This document shows, piece after piece, positions 1 to 4,682 of a stretch of DNA of 6,228 nucleotides (position 1 is the first letter of the stretch; the number at the start of each line of letters is the position of its first letter). The position numbers and the translations under genes were made by a program. The notes beneath the pieces are model-generated. The model saw only the letters and a program-made list of their open reading frames with translations, had not been told where the DNA came from and searched no databases. Source of the DNA: Thermoleophilia bacterium (GTDB taxonomy: Bacteria; Actinomycetota; Thermoleophilia; Gaiellales; Gaiellaceae); NCBI GenBank assembly GCA_025933895.1, contig JAICZB010000157.1:1-6228 (forward strand), given 5' to 3'.

Positions 1-437
1 CGGCCCGAGAAGTTGACCTTGTGCCCGTGCGTCAGGTGGCCGCCCTGGTTCAGCGCGAGCGCCATCAGCGTCTCGCCCGGCTGCATCACGGCCGCGTAGA
101 CCGCCATGTTCGTCTGGGCGCCCGCGTGCGGCTGGACGTTCGCGTGCTCGGCGCCGAACAGCTCCTTCGCCCGGTCGATCGCGAGCTGCTCGATCTCGTC
201 GATCACCTCGCAGCCACCGTAGTAGCGGCGGCCGGGATAGCCCTCTGCGTACTTGTTCGTCGCGACCGACCCGACCGCCTCGAGGACGGCCGGCCACGTG
301 AAGTTCTCCGACGCGATCAGCTCGATCTGCCCGCGCTGGCGCTCGAGCTCGTTGCCGAGGAGCTTCGCGATGTCGGGATCGAGCTCGTCGAGTCCCGCCT
401 GCTTCAGCTCCTGGAACGTCGCCTGCTGCGTGGCCAT
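1..437 (-). CDS. glyA: Serine hydroxymethyltransferase, N-terminal part (runs off the window)
   Basis: This PLP enzyme interconverts L-serine and glycine with tetrahydrofolate and 5,10-methylene-THF, in the cytosol, supplying one-carbon units. Only the first 145 codons are present; a full protein would be about 420 residues. Visible family hallmarks are ELIASEN (39-45), the active-site stretch NKYAEGYPGRRYYGG (61-75), NVQPHAGAQTN (100-110) and GGHLTHG (132-138). H134 corresponds to the histidine that stacks on the PLP ring. The PLP-binding lysine lies beyond the edge. The ATG start gives a normal GlyA N-terminus (MATQQATFQELKQAG). No clear Shine-Dalgarno (SD) sequence precedes it. The start lies 9 bases after the tsaC stop, so glyA is probably the distal gene of the prfA-prmC-hydrolase-tsaC transcript. 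The residues before GGHLTHG read LNQ, where E. coli has LAH. Identification is firm. Confidence 0.97.
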   Translation of the reverse strand, partial: MATQQATFQELKQAGLDELDPDIAKLLGNELERQRGQIELIASENFTWPAVLEAVGSVATNKYAEGYPGRRYYGGCEVIDEIEQLAIDRAKELFGAEHANVQPHAGAQTNMAVYAAVMQPGETLMALALNQGGHLTHGHKVNFSG

Positions 438-446
438 GTCTGGATG

Positions 447-953
447 CTACTCGGGGATCAGGCCGGCGCCCTCTCGCAGCACGCGCGGCTCGAGGCCGGT
501 GAGGTCGACCACCGTCGACGGCACGCCGGGTAGCTCGCCTGCGTCGACGATCGCACCGCAGGCGGCGCGGATCTCCTCCGGGACGTCCTCGACGCGCCGC
601 GGGTCCGGCCCTCCCGAGACGTTCGCGCTCGTCGCGGCGACGACGCCGACCGCGCGGACGACCGCGGCTGCCCTCGGCGGCAGCTCCGGGACGCGGACAC
701 CGACCTTGCCGACGACGAGGGTGAACGGTCCCGGCAGGTAGCGCTCGAGGACCGAACGGTCGAGGTCGGGCACGGCGGCGACGAGCGCGCCGACGGCGGC
801 GGCGAGGAGCGCGACGGGCTTCGAGCGGTCGCGGCCCTTCAGCTCGTAGAGGACATCCTCGTGCTCCGGCAGCGCGCAGAGCCCGTAGACGGTGTCGGTC
901 GGGAGGATCACGGCGCGCCCGGCACGCAGGGCCGCGACCGCCTGCCCACTCAC
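447..953 (-). CDS. tsaC: L-threonylcarbamoyladenylate synthase, short YrdC/TsaC form
   Basis: A 168-residue YrdC/Sua5-family protein. The family makes threonylcarbamoyl-AMP from threonine, bicarbonate and ATP, the first step of N6-threonylcarbamoyladenosine (t6A) at position 37 of ANN-decoding tRNAs. Visible motifs in order are LPTDTVYGL (17-25), the nucleotide-binding K39-x-R41 with K45-P46, PGPFTLVV (74-81), GVRVP (85-89), TSANVSGG (108-115) and PSTVVDLTG (145-153). There is only the YrdC domain; the C-terminal Sua5 domain is absent, as in E. coli TsaC (about 190 residues). The GTG start at 953-951 overlaps the hydrolase stop in a GTGA and places the first beta strand correctly. The same frame stays open far upstream, but only as a shadow of the hydrolase. 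No SD is visible, and the sequence before the GTG is TCCTCCT, so translation is probably by coupling. A YciO-type paralogue of uncertain function is a less likely alternative. Confidence 0.93.
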   Translation of the reverse strand: MSGQAVAALRAGRAVILPTDTVYGLCALPEHEDVLYELKGRDRSKPVALLAAAVGALVAAVPDLDRSVLERYLPGPFTLVVGKVGVRVPELPPRAAAVVRAVGVVAATSANVSGGPDPRRVEDVPEEIRAACGAIVDAGELPGVPSTVVDLTGLEPRVLREGAGLIPE

Positions 954-1789
954 AGGAGGAAGTCGGTCAGTGCGGCGCGGAACGCCTCGGGCTGCTCGAC
1001 GTAGAGGAAGTGGCCCGAATCCCGAATCGTGACCAGCCGCGCATCGGGCAGCGCGCGGACCATCGCATCTGCCGACACCGGGCCTGCGATGAGGTCGTCG
1101 TCGCCGACGAGGACCAGCGTAGGCGCCTCGATGGTGCGCAGATCGGGACGCAGGTCGAACGTCGGGAACTCGACGGTGTTGAAGTAGTGCAACGGCTCGG
1201 CCTTCGCGAAGTCCGCGGCGAGCTCGCGGCCGATCTTCTCGTTCCCCTCCCAGTGGTGGAAATAGAGCGGCATCTGCCGCTGGACGTTCGCGACGAGCTC
1301 TTCCGCCGACGAGAACTCGCCGGCCTGCTCCTCCTCGATCGCCTTCTGCGCCTCCGCGAACCATGGCTCCTCGCGGCGTGTCTCGATCGTCCGCTGCATC
1401 GCCGCCTCCGCCTCGTCGCCCCAGACGGCCAGCGTCGCGGCGAGCACGAGCCGGCGGATGCGCTGCCCGAACGCGGCTGCATACGCCATCGCGACGATCC
1501 CGCCATGCGAGAAGCCGAGGAGGTCGAGCCGGTCGACGCCGAGGTGCTCGCGCAGCTCCTCGAGGTCTTGGACGTACGACCTGAGCGCGTACTCGTCGGC
1601 GGGATCCGATCCGTGCGAGCCGCGTGGGCTGAAGAGGAGGAGCTCGAAGGTGTCGTCGAGGCCGGCGAAGTCGCGGAACTCGGCGGCCGATCCGCCGGGG
1701 CCCCCGGGATGGCAGACGAGGAGCGGCCCGCTTCCTCGCCGCTCGTACGACAGGGTGAGCCCGTCGGGTGTGGTGAAGATCTCGATCAC
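950..1789 (-). CDS. Alpha/beta hydrolase, proline iminopeptidase-like (peptidase S33 style)
   Basis: A 279-residue cytosolic alpha/beta-fold hydrolase with no signal peptide. HPGGPGG (27-33) is the oxyanion-hole motif typical of proline iminopeptidases and related hydrolases. GFSHGG (92-97) is the nucleophile elbow with S94. D232, in GDDD, is the likely acid, and H260, in DSGHF, completes the triad. An acidic helical cap of about 90 residues (124-215) lies between the core halves and would set substrate choice. The reaction cannot be stated: S33 peptidase, ester hydrolase and lactonase are all possible. The GTG start at 1789-1787 overlaps the prmC stop in a GTGA and has a good SD (GGGGAGG, 5 bases upstream). 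Its own TGA overlaps the tsaC start. It sits inside a translation-related operon, but nothing in it implies a translation role, so it may be a lineage-specific passenger. Confidence 0.9.
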   Translation of the reverse strand: MIEIFTTPDGLTLSYERRGSGPLLVCHPGGPGGSAAEFRDFAGLDDTFELLLFSPRGSHGSDPADEYALRSYVQDLEELREHLGVDRLDLLGFSHGGIVAMAYAAAFGQRIRRLVLAATLAVWGDEAEAAMQRTIETRREEPWFAEAQKAIEEEQAGEFSSAEELVANVQRQMPLYFHHWEGNEKIGRELAADFAKAEPLHYFNTVEFPTFDLRPDLRTIEAPTLVLVGDDDLIAGPVSADAMVRALPDARLVTIRDSGHFLYVEQPEAFRAALTDFLL

Positions 1790-2640
1790 GGCAGCCTCCC
1801 CTCGACGACCCTATCGCGGCCGGTGAGGTCGGCGGTGATCGCCACGCCGGCGCAGCCGAGCCGCTCGAGCAGGTCCGCAACTTCCTGCGCCTGGCCGTCC
1901 CCCACCTCGAGCACGACGAAGCTCGCCTTGGCCGCGCGCGCGAGCCGCTCGTGCTCGCCGCTGCCGGCGAGGGCGATCTCCGGCTCCCAGCGCAGCTCCG
2001 GCTGGACGTCGTCGAGGCTCTCGACATAGGGAGGGTTCGCGACGACGACGTCCCAGCCCTCGGCCGCTGCTTCGGCGCCGTCGCCCTGTCGCAGTTCGAC
2101 CTCGAGACCCAGCCGCTCCGCGTTCTCGCGCGCGAGTGCGAGCGCGTCGGCCGAGACGTCGATCCCGGTCACCTGCGCGTCCGGCCGCTCGTCCTTGAGC
2201 GCGAGCGCGATCGCACCCGAGCCGACGCCGACGTCGAGGATGCGCGGCCGCTCGATTCCCTCCGCGACGGCGAGCGTACGCTCGACGAGCGTCTCGGTCT
2301 CGGGTCGCGGGACGAGAGCGCGCGCGTCCGTCTTCAGGGTCAACCGCCGGAAGCCCCACTCGCCGAGGACGTAGGCGAGCGGCTCACGCGCCTCGCGCCG
2401 GGCAAGGAGCGGCTCCAGGGCATTGCCGGAAGCGCTGCCGGCAGAGCCGGCCGCGCCCAGCGGGGAGACCCCGGCGCCTGCGGCGCCGGCCGGCACCTCG
2501 TCGCCGAGGCGCCCCGCGAGCCCCGAGCGCGTCGTCCCGAGGAGATGCGCGACGAGCCACTCCGCGTCGACCCGCGGCGTCTCGACGCCGGCGGCGGCGA
2601 GCCTCTGCTCGGCCTCGGCCAGCGCTTCCCGAACGGTCAC
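1786..2640 (-). CDS. prmC: Peptide chain release factor N5-glutamine methyltransferase
   Basis: PrmC uses S-adenosylmethionine to methylate the GGQ glutamine of class I release factors, here Q227 of the RF1 encoded just upstream. The 284-residue protein has an N-terminal helical domain (about 1-50), the linker motif ARREAREPLAYVLGE (80-94), VPRPETETLVE (110-120), the SAM-binding loop ILDVGVGSG (134-142), acidic D161, and the catalytic NPPY (202-205). The GTG start at 2640-2638 overlaps the prfA stop in a GTGA. There are two departures from the usual family pattern. Residues about 51-74 are a low-complexity Ala/Gly/Ser segment with no normal counterpart. The stretch between NPPY and the LEVG strand (225-247) is roughly ten residues shorter than usual. 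The frame stays open and motifs on both sides are intact, so the gene looks functional. Identification is firm. Confidence 0.96.
   Translation of the reverse strand: MTVREALAEAEQRLAAAGVETPRVDAEWLVAHLLGTTRSGLAGRLGDEVPAGAAGAGVSPLGAAGSAGSASGNALEPLLARREAREPLAYVLGEWGFRRLTLKTDARALVPRPETETLVERTLAVAEGIERPRILDVGVGSGAIALALKDERPDAQVTGIDVSADALALARENAERLGLEVELRQGDGAEAAAEGWDVVVANPPYVESLDDVQPELRWEPEIALAGSGEHERLARAAKASFVVLEVGDGQAQEVADLLERLGCAGVAITADLTGRDRVVEGRLP
1795..1801 (-). promoter_or_regulatory. Ribosome binding site of the hydrolase gene, inside the prmC 3' end
   Basis: On the minus strand GGGGAGG lies 5 bases before the GTG start at 1789. It is formed by the last prmC codons (encoding EGRL) and settles the GTG as the hydrolase start. 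It also means that this gene can be initiated independently, unlike tsaC, which has no SD. Confidence 0.8.
2419..2490 (-). repeat. Hairpin-rich low-complexity insert inside prmC
   Basis: These 72 bases encode prmC residues 51-74, which are mostly Ala, Gly and Ser. On the plus strand they hold three perfect inverted repeats, each with a 3-base loop. They are GCCGGC-AGA-GCCGGC (2437-2451), CGGGG-AGA-CCCCG (2461-2473) and CCGGCGCC-TGC-GGCGCCGG (2471-2489). The last two overlap by three bases. A 10-base palindrome, GCCGGCCGGC, lies at 2485-2494. The stretch is more GC-rich than its surroundings and interrupts an otherwise ordinary PrmC alignment. The hairpins are read directly from the sequence. 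That it is an inserted element is an inference from the usual spacing in PrmC; about 21 codons (residues 54-74) seem extra. Confidence 0.6.
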
Positions 2641-3680
2641 TCCCCCAACGCGCGACGCCGGTCGTCGGTCGTCAGCGCCTCGGTGAAGTCGTCGAGCTCG
2701 CCCTGCAGCACCCGGTCGAGCTGGTGCACCGTCAGCTTGACGCGGTGGTCGGTGACCCGGCTCTCGGGGAAGTTGTACGTGCGGATCTTCTCCGCGCGCT
2801 CGCCCGAGCCGATCTGCGAGCGGCGGGTCGCGTCGAGCTCCGCGCGCTGCCGCTCGAGCTCGCGCTCGTAGAGGCGCGCGCGAAGGACGCGCATCGCCTT
2901 CTCCCGGTTCTGCAGCTGGGACTTCTCGTCCTGCATCGAGACGACGACGCCGGTCGGGAGGTGCGTGATGCGAACGGCCGAGTCGGTCGTGTTCACGGAC
3001 TGCCCGCCGGGGCCGGTAGAGCGGTAGACGTCGATCTTGAGGTCGTTCGCGTCGATCTGAACCTCGACCTCCTCCGCCTCGGGCATCACCGCGACGGTCG
3101 CGGTGGAGGTGTGGATGCGGCCCGCGCTCTCGGTCTCGGGCACGCGCTGGACGCGGTGCGTGCCGCCCTCCCACTTGAAGACGGAGTACGCGCCGTCGCC
3201 CTTGACCGCGTAGGTGACCTCCTTGTAGCCGCCGCCGTCCGATGGGCTCGCCTCGAGCTCTTCGACCTTGAAGCCGCGCCGCTCGGCGTAGCGCGCGAGC
3301 ATCCGGTAGAGGTCGCCGGCCCACAGCGCCGCCTCGTCGCCGCCCACGCCCTGGCGCACCTCGACGATCACGTCCTTCCGGTCGGCCGGATCGCTCGGGA
3401 CGAGCGCGAGGCGCAGATCTTCCTGGAGCCTGCTGGTGCGCTCCTCGAGCTCGGGGACGAGCTCGCGCAGGTCGGCGTCCTCGCGCGCCGCGATGAGGTC
3501 GTCGTGCGCAGCCGTCCACTCGCGCGCGAGCTTGTGCGGCTGCTCGAGCTCCTTCAGGCGCCGGCCGAGATCGGCCGCCTCGCGGTGGTCGTTGTACACG
3601 GCCGGATCGGCCATCCGCGCCTGGAGTTGCTCATAGTTCCGCTCGAGCTCCGCGACGAGGTTGTCGAAGTCGGTTGCCAT
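2637..3680 (-). CDS. prfA: Peptide chain release factor 1 (RF1)
   Basis: RF1 recognises UAA and UAG in the ribosomal A site and triggers peptide release. The 347-residue length is normal. After an N-terminal coiled helical domain (1-100) come GVGGDEAALWAGDL (111-124), the stop-codon tripeptide P181-E-T183 (the RF1-type PxT pattern, not the SPF of RF2), GRIHTSTATVAVMPE (187-201), and the catalytic loop with G225-G226-Q227 followed by SVNTTDSAVRITH. Q227 is the expected PrmC target. The ATG at 3680-3678 fits family N-termini. No in-frame start lies in the 20 bases before it, and no purine-rich SD precedes it. It is the first gene of the prfA-prmC-hydrolase-tsaC-glyA run and diverges from the carbonic anhydrase gene. 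Its TGA overlaps the prmC start. Confidence 0.98.
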   Translation of the reverse strand: MATDFDNLVAELERNYEQLQARMADPAVYNDHREAADLGRRLKELEQPHKLAREWTAAHDDLIAAREDADLRELVPELEERTSRLQEDLRLALVPSDPADRKDVIVEVRQGVGGDEAALWAGDLYRMLARYAERRGFKVEELEASPSDGGGYKEVTYAVKGDGAYSVFKWEGGTHRVQRVPETESAGRIHTSTATVAVMPEAEEVEVQIDANDLKIDVYRSTGPGGQSVNTTDSAVRITHLPTGVVVSMQDEKSQLQNREKAMRVLRARLYERELERQRAELDATRRSQIGSGERAEKIRTYNFPESRVTDHRVKLTVHQLDRVLQGELDDFTEALTTDDRRRALGE

Positions 3681-3710
3681 CGCGGGCCAGCGTAACTTTT
3701 GCCCAGACCA

Positions 3711-3751
3711 CTTTACTTCGGATAGCTTCTCGCTTTAGTCGGTAAAGCTTC
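3711..3751 (+). repeat. Pair of imperfect 19-bp direct repeats, 22 bp apart
   Basis: Copy one is 3711-3729 and copy two is 3733-3751. Both begin CTTTA and end AGCTTC, and 14 of 19 positions agree without gaps. The start-to-start distance of 22 bp is about two helical turns, so both copies would face the same side of the DNA. The repeats cover the candidate promoter elements. A tandem operator is possible; chance duplication is also possible. Confidence 0.45.
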
Positions 3752-3755
3752 GACC

Positions 3756-3762
3756 GGGGAGG
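3756..3762 (+). promoter_or_regulatory. Ribosome binding site of the carbonic anhydrase gene
   Basis: GGGGAGG lies 6 bases before the ATG at 3769. It is one of the two strongest SD sequences in the window and fixes the start of the plus-strand gene. Confidence 0.85.
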
Positions 3763-3768
3763 TCGCAA

Positions 3769-4248
3769 ATGTCCGTCATCGCCGAGGTCACCGCCGCGAA
3801 CGACCGCTACGCCGCAGGGTTTGCCAAGGGCGACCTGCCGGCGCCGCCCGGGAGAAAGCTCGCCGTCGTCACCTGCATGGACGCCCGCCTCGATCCGGCG
3901 CGCTTCCTCGGTCTCGAGGAGGGCGACGCGCACGTGATCCGGAATGCCGGCGGAGTCGTCAACGACGAGACGATCCGCTCGCTCCTCATCTCCCATCACC
4001 TGCTCGGGACGCGGGAGGCGGTCGTGATCGGGCACAAGGGCTGCGGGATGCTCACGTTCACGAACGACGAGGTGCACGAGAAGCTCGGGCCCGAGTCGGA
4101 GAGCATCGACTTCCAGCCGTTCTCCGACGTGGCGGAGCGGGTCCGGCAGAGCGTCGAGGCGATCCGGAGCCATCGGCTGCTCGGGGACGGCTTCGGGGCG
4201 ACGGGCTTCGTCTACGACGTCGGCAGCGGGCGGATCGAGCCCGTCTAG
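3769..4248 (+). CDS. Small beta-class carbonic anhydrase
   Basis: Predicted to interconvert CO2 and bicarbonate in the cytosol. The 159-residue protein has the beta-class zinc site: C36 and the D38/R40 pair in CMDAR, then H89 and C92 in GHKGCG. RNAGG (58-62) is the usual conserved turn. Length and ligand spacing match the short actinobacterial type represented by M. tuberculosis Rv1284 (163 residues; ligands C35, H88, C91, one residue earlier). The C-terminus GFVYDVGSGRIEPV is typical. A strong SD precedes the ATG. It is the only plus-strand gene here, head-to-head with prfA and tail-to-tail with the OsmC gene. It could supply bicarbonate for carboxylases or, loosely, for TsaC, but this is speculation. 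Activity on other substrates is not excluded. Confidence 0.94.
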   Translation: MSVIAEVTAANDRYAAGFAKGDLPAPPGRKLAVVTCMDARLDPARFLGLEEGDAHVIRNAGGVVNDETIRSLLISHHLLGTREAVVIGHKGCGMLTFTNDEVHEKLGPESESIDFQPFSDVAERVRQSVEAIRSHRLLGDGFGATGFVYDVGSGRIEPV

Positions 4249-4682
4249 CCCGCCAGCCGGGCGTCGAGACCGATCTCGGGGACACTCGCGAGCGCCTGCG
4301 AGACGGGGCAGTTCTCACGGGCCGTCTGTGCGGCGGCGCGGAAGCCGTCCTCGTCGATACCAGGGACGCGTCCCTCGACGGTGAGTGCGATGCCCGTGAT
4401 GCCTTCGCCCGGCTGGAAGGTCACGGTCGCGGAGGTGCGGAGCTCCTCGGGCGTGTGACCGTCGTTCGCCAGCGTGTTCGAGAGCGCCATCGCGAAGCAC
4501 GCGGCGTGCGCCGCGGCGATCAGCTCCTCCGGGCTCGTCACGCCGCCGGCGTCGTCGGTCGAGCGCGCGGGCCAGCTCACCGGCTGCTCGCCGATCGCGC
4601 CGGTCGTCGTGGAGACGATCGTGCCGGAGCCCTCGAGCAGGCTCCCCTGCCAGCGCACCTCGGCGCGGCGCTCGGTCGCCAC
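4245..4682 (-). CDS. osmC: OsmC-type organic hydroperoxide peroxiredoxin
   Basis: OsmC/Ohr proteins are dimeric thiol peroxidases that reduce organic hydroperoxides. This 145-residue protein has the two required cysteines: C62 in the helix motif SPEELIAAAHAACFAMAL (50-67) and C125 in ENCPVSQAL (123-131). E53 and R40 are candidates for the residues that activate the peroxidatic cysteine. The wording of the first helix and the single GHTPEELRT step favour the OsmC branch over Ohr. The chosen start is the GTG at 4682-4680, which shares one base with the stop of the DUF1385 gene (TAGTG). Its stop TAG lies within the CTAG that also holds the carbonic anhydrase stop. Tight linkage suggests co-transcription with rpmE and DUF1385. 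No redox-regulator site is evident. Confidence 0.92.
   Translation of the reverse strand: MATERRAEVRWQGSLLEGSGTIVSTTTGAIGEQPVSWPARSTDDAGGVTSPEELIAAAHAACFAMALSNTLANDGHTPEELRTSATVTFQPGEGITGIALTVEGRVPGIDEDGFRAAAQTARENCPVSQALASVPEIGLDARLAG

Larger units (their letters stand above)
3681..3768. promoter_or_regulatory. Divergent intergenic region between prfA and the carbonic anhydrase gene
   Basis: This is the only real gap in the window, and its middle part (about 3694-3751) is clearly AT-richer than anything around it. It must hold promoters for both directions. For the plus-strand gene, TTTACT (3712-3717) and TTTAGT (3734-3739), spaced 16 bases apart, each match 4 of 6 sigma-A consensus positions. 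This would give a leader of roughly 20-25 bases. Toward prfA, candidates are weaker: TTTACC and TATCCG on the minus strand, from 3746-3741 and 3724-3719, also 16 apart. The two candidate pairs overlap, which would make transcription in the two directions mutually exclusive. Promoter assignments are inference from short matches. Confidence 0.45.

Noticed and set aside
181..183. Glu in the PxT tripeptide of RF1 (residues 181-183 of the protein encoded at 2637-3680) as a recoding signal
   Set aside because: The middle residue of PxT varies among normal RF1 proteins, so PET does not suggest altered stop-codon reading. Coordinates here are residue numbers.
954..960. AGGAGGA on the plus strand as a ribosome binding site
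   Set aside because: The GTG ten bases downstream opens only a short frame that ends within about 20 codons, and the region is antisense to two genes.
1010..2029. Long plus-strand open frame (about 339 codons) opposite the hydrolase and prmC
   Set aside because: It lies antisense to two well-recognised genes, is very rich in Arg, Leu and Val, and shows no family motif. Such mirror frames are expected in GC-rich coding DNA.
2711..2726. Frequent GAGCTCG / CGAGCTC words across the window, considered as a dispersed repeat (for example near here)
   Set aside because: They fall in phase with Leu (CTC) and Glu (GAG) codons in real genes, so codon bias explains them.
2724..3695. Long plus-strand open frame (about 323 codons) opposite prfA
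   Set aside because: It is an exact shadow of RF1, with Asp/Val/Arg/Leu low-complexity composition and no start signal.
3711..3747. CTTTAC (3711-3716) and GTAAAG (3742-3747) as an inverted repeat or attenuator hairpin
   Set aside because: A 6-bp AT-rich stem with a 25-base loop is weak, and the direct-repeat reading explains the same bases better.
3631..4173. Minus-strand open frame of 180 codons through the carbonic anhydrase gene and the intergenic region
   Set aside because: It is antisense to the zinc-site motifs of a clear beta-carbonic anhydrase and overlaps the prfA start; no motif or SD.
4248..4262. Stem GCCCG / CGGGC with a 5-base loop just after the carbonic anhydrase stop, as a terminator
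   Set aside because: The stem is only 5 bp, no T-run follows on either strand, and it lies in the OsmC coding end. It is not enough for an intrinsic terminator.
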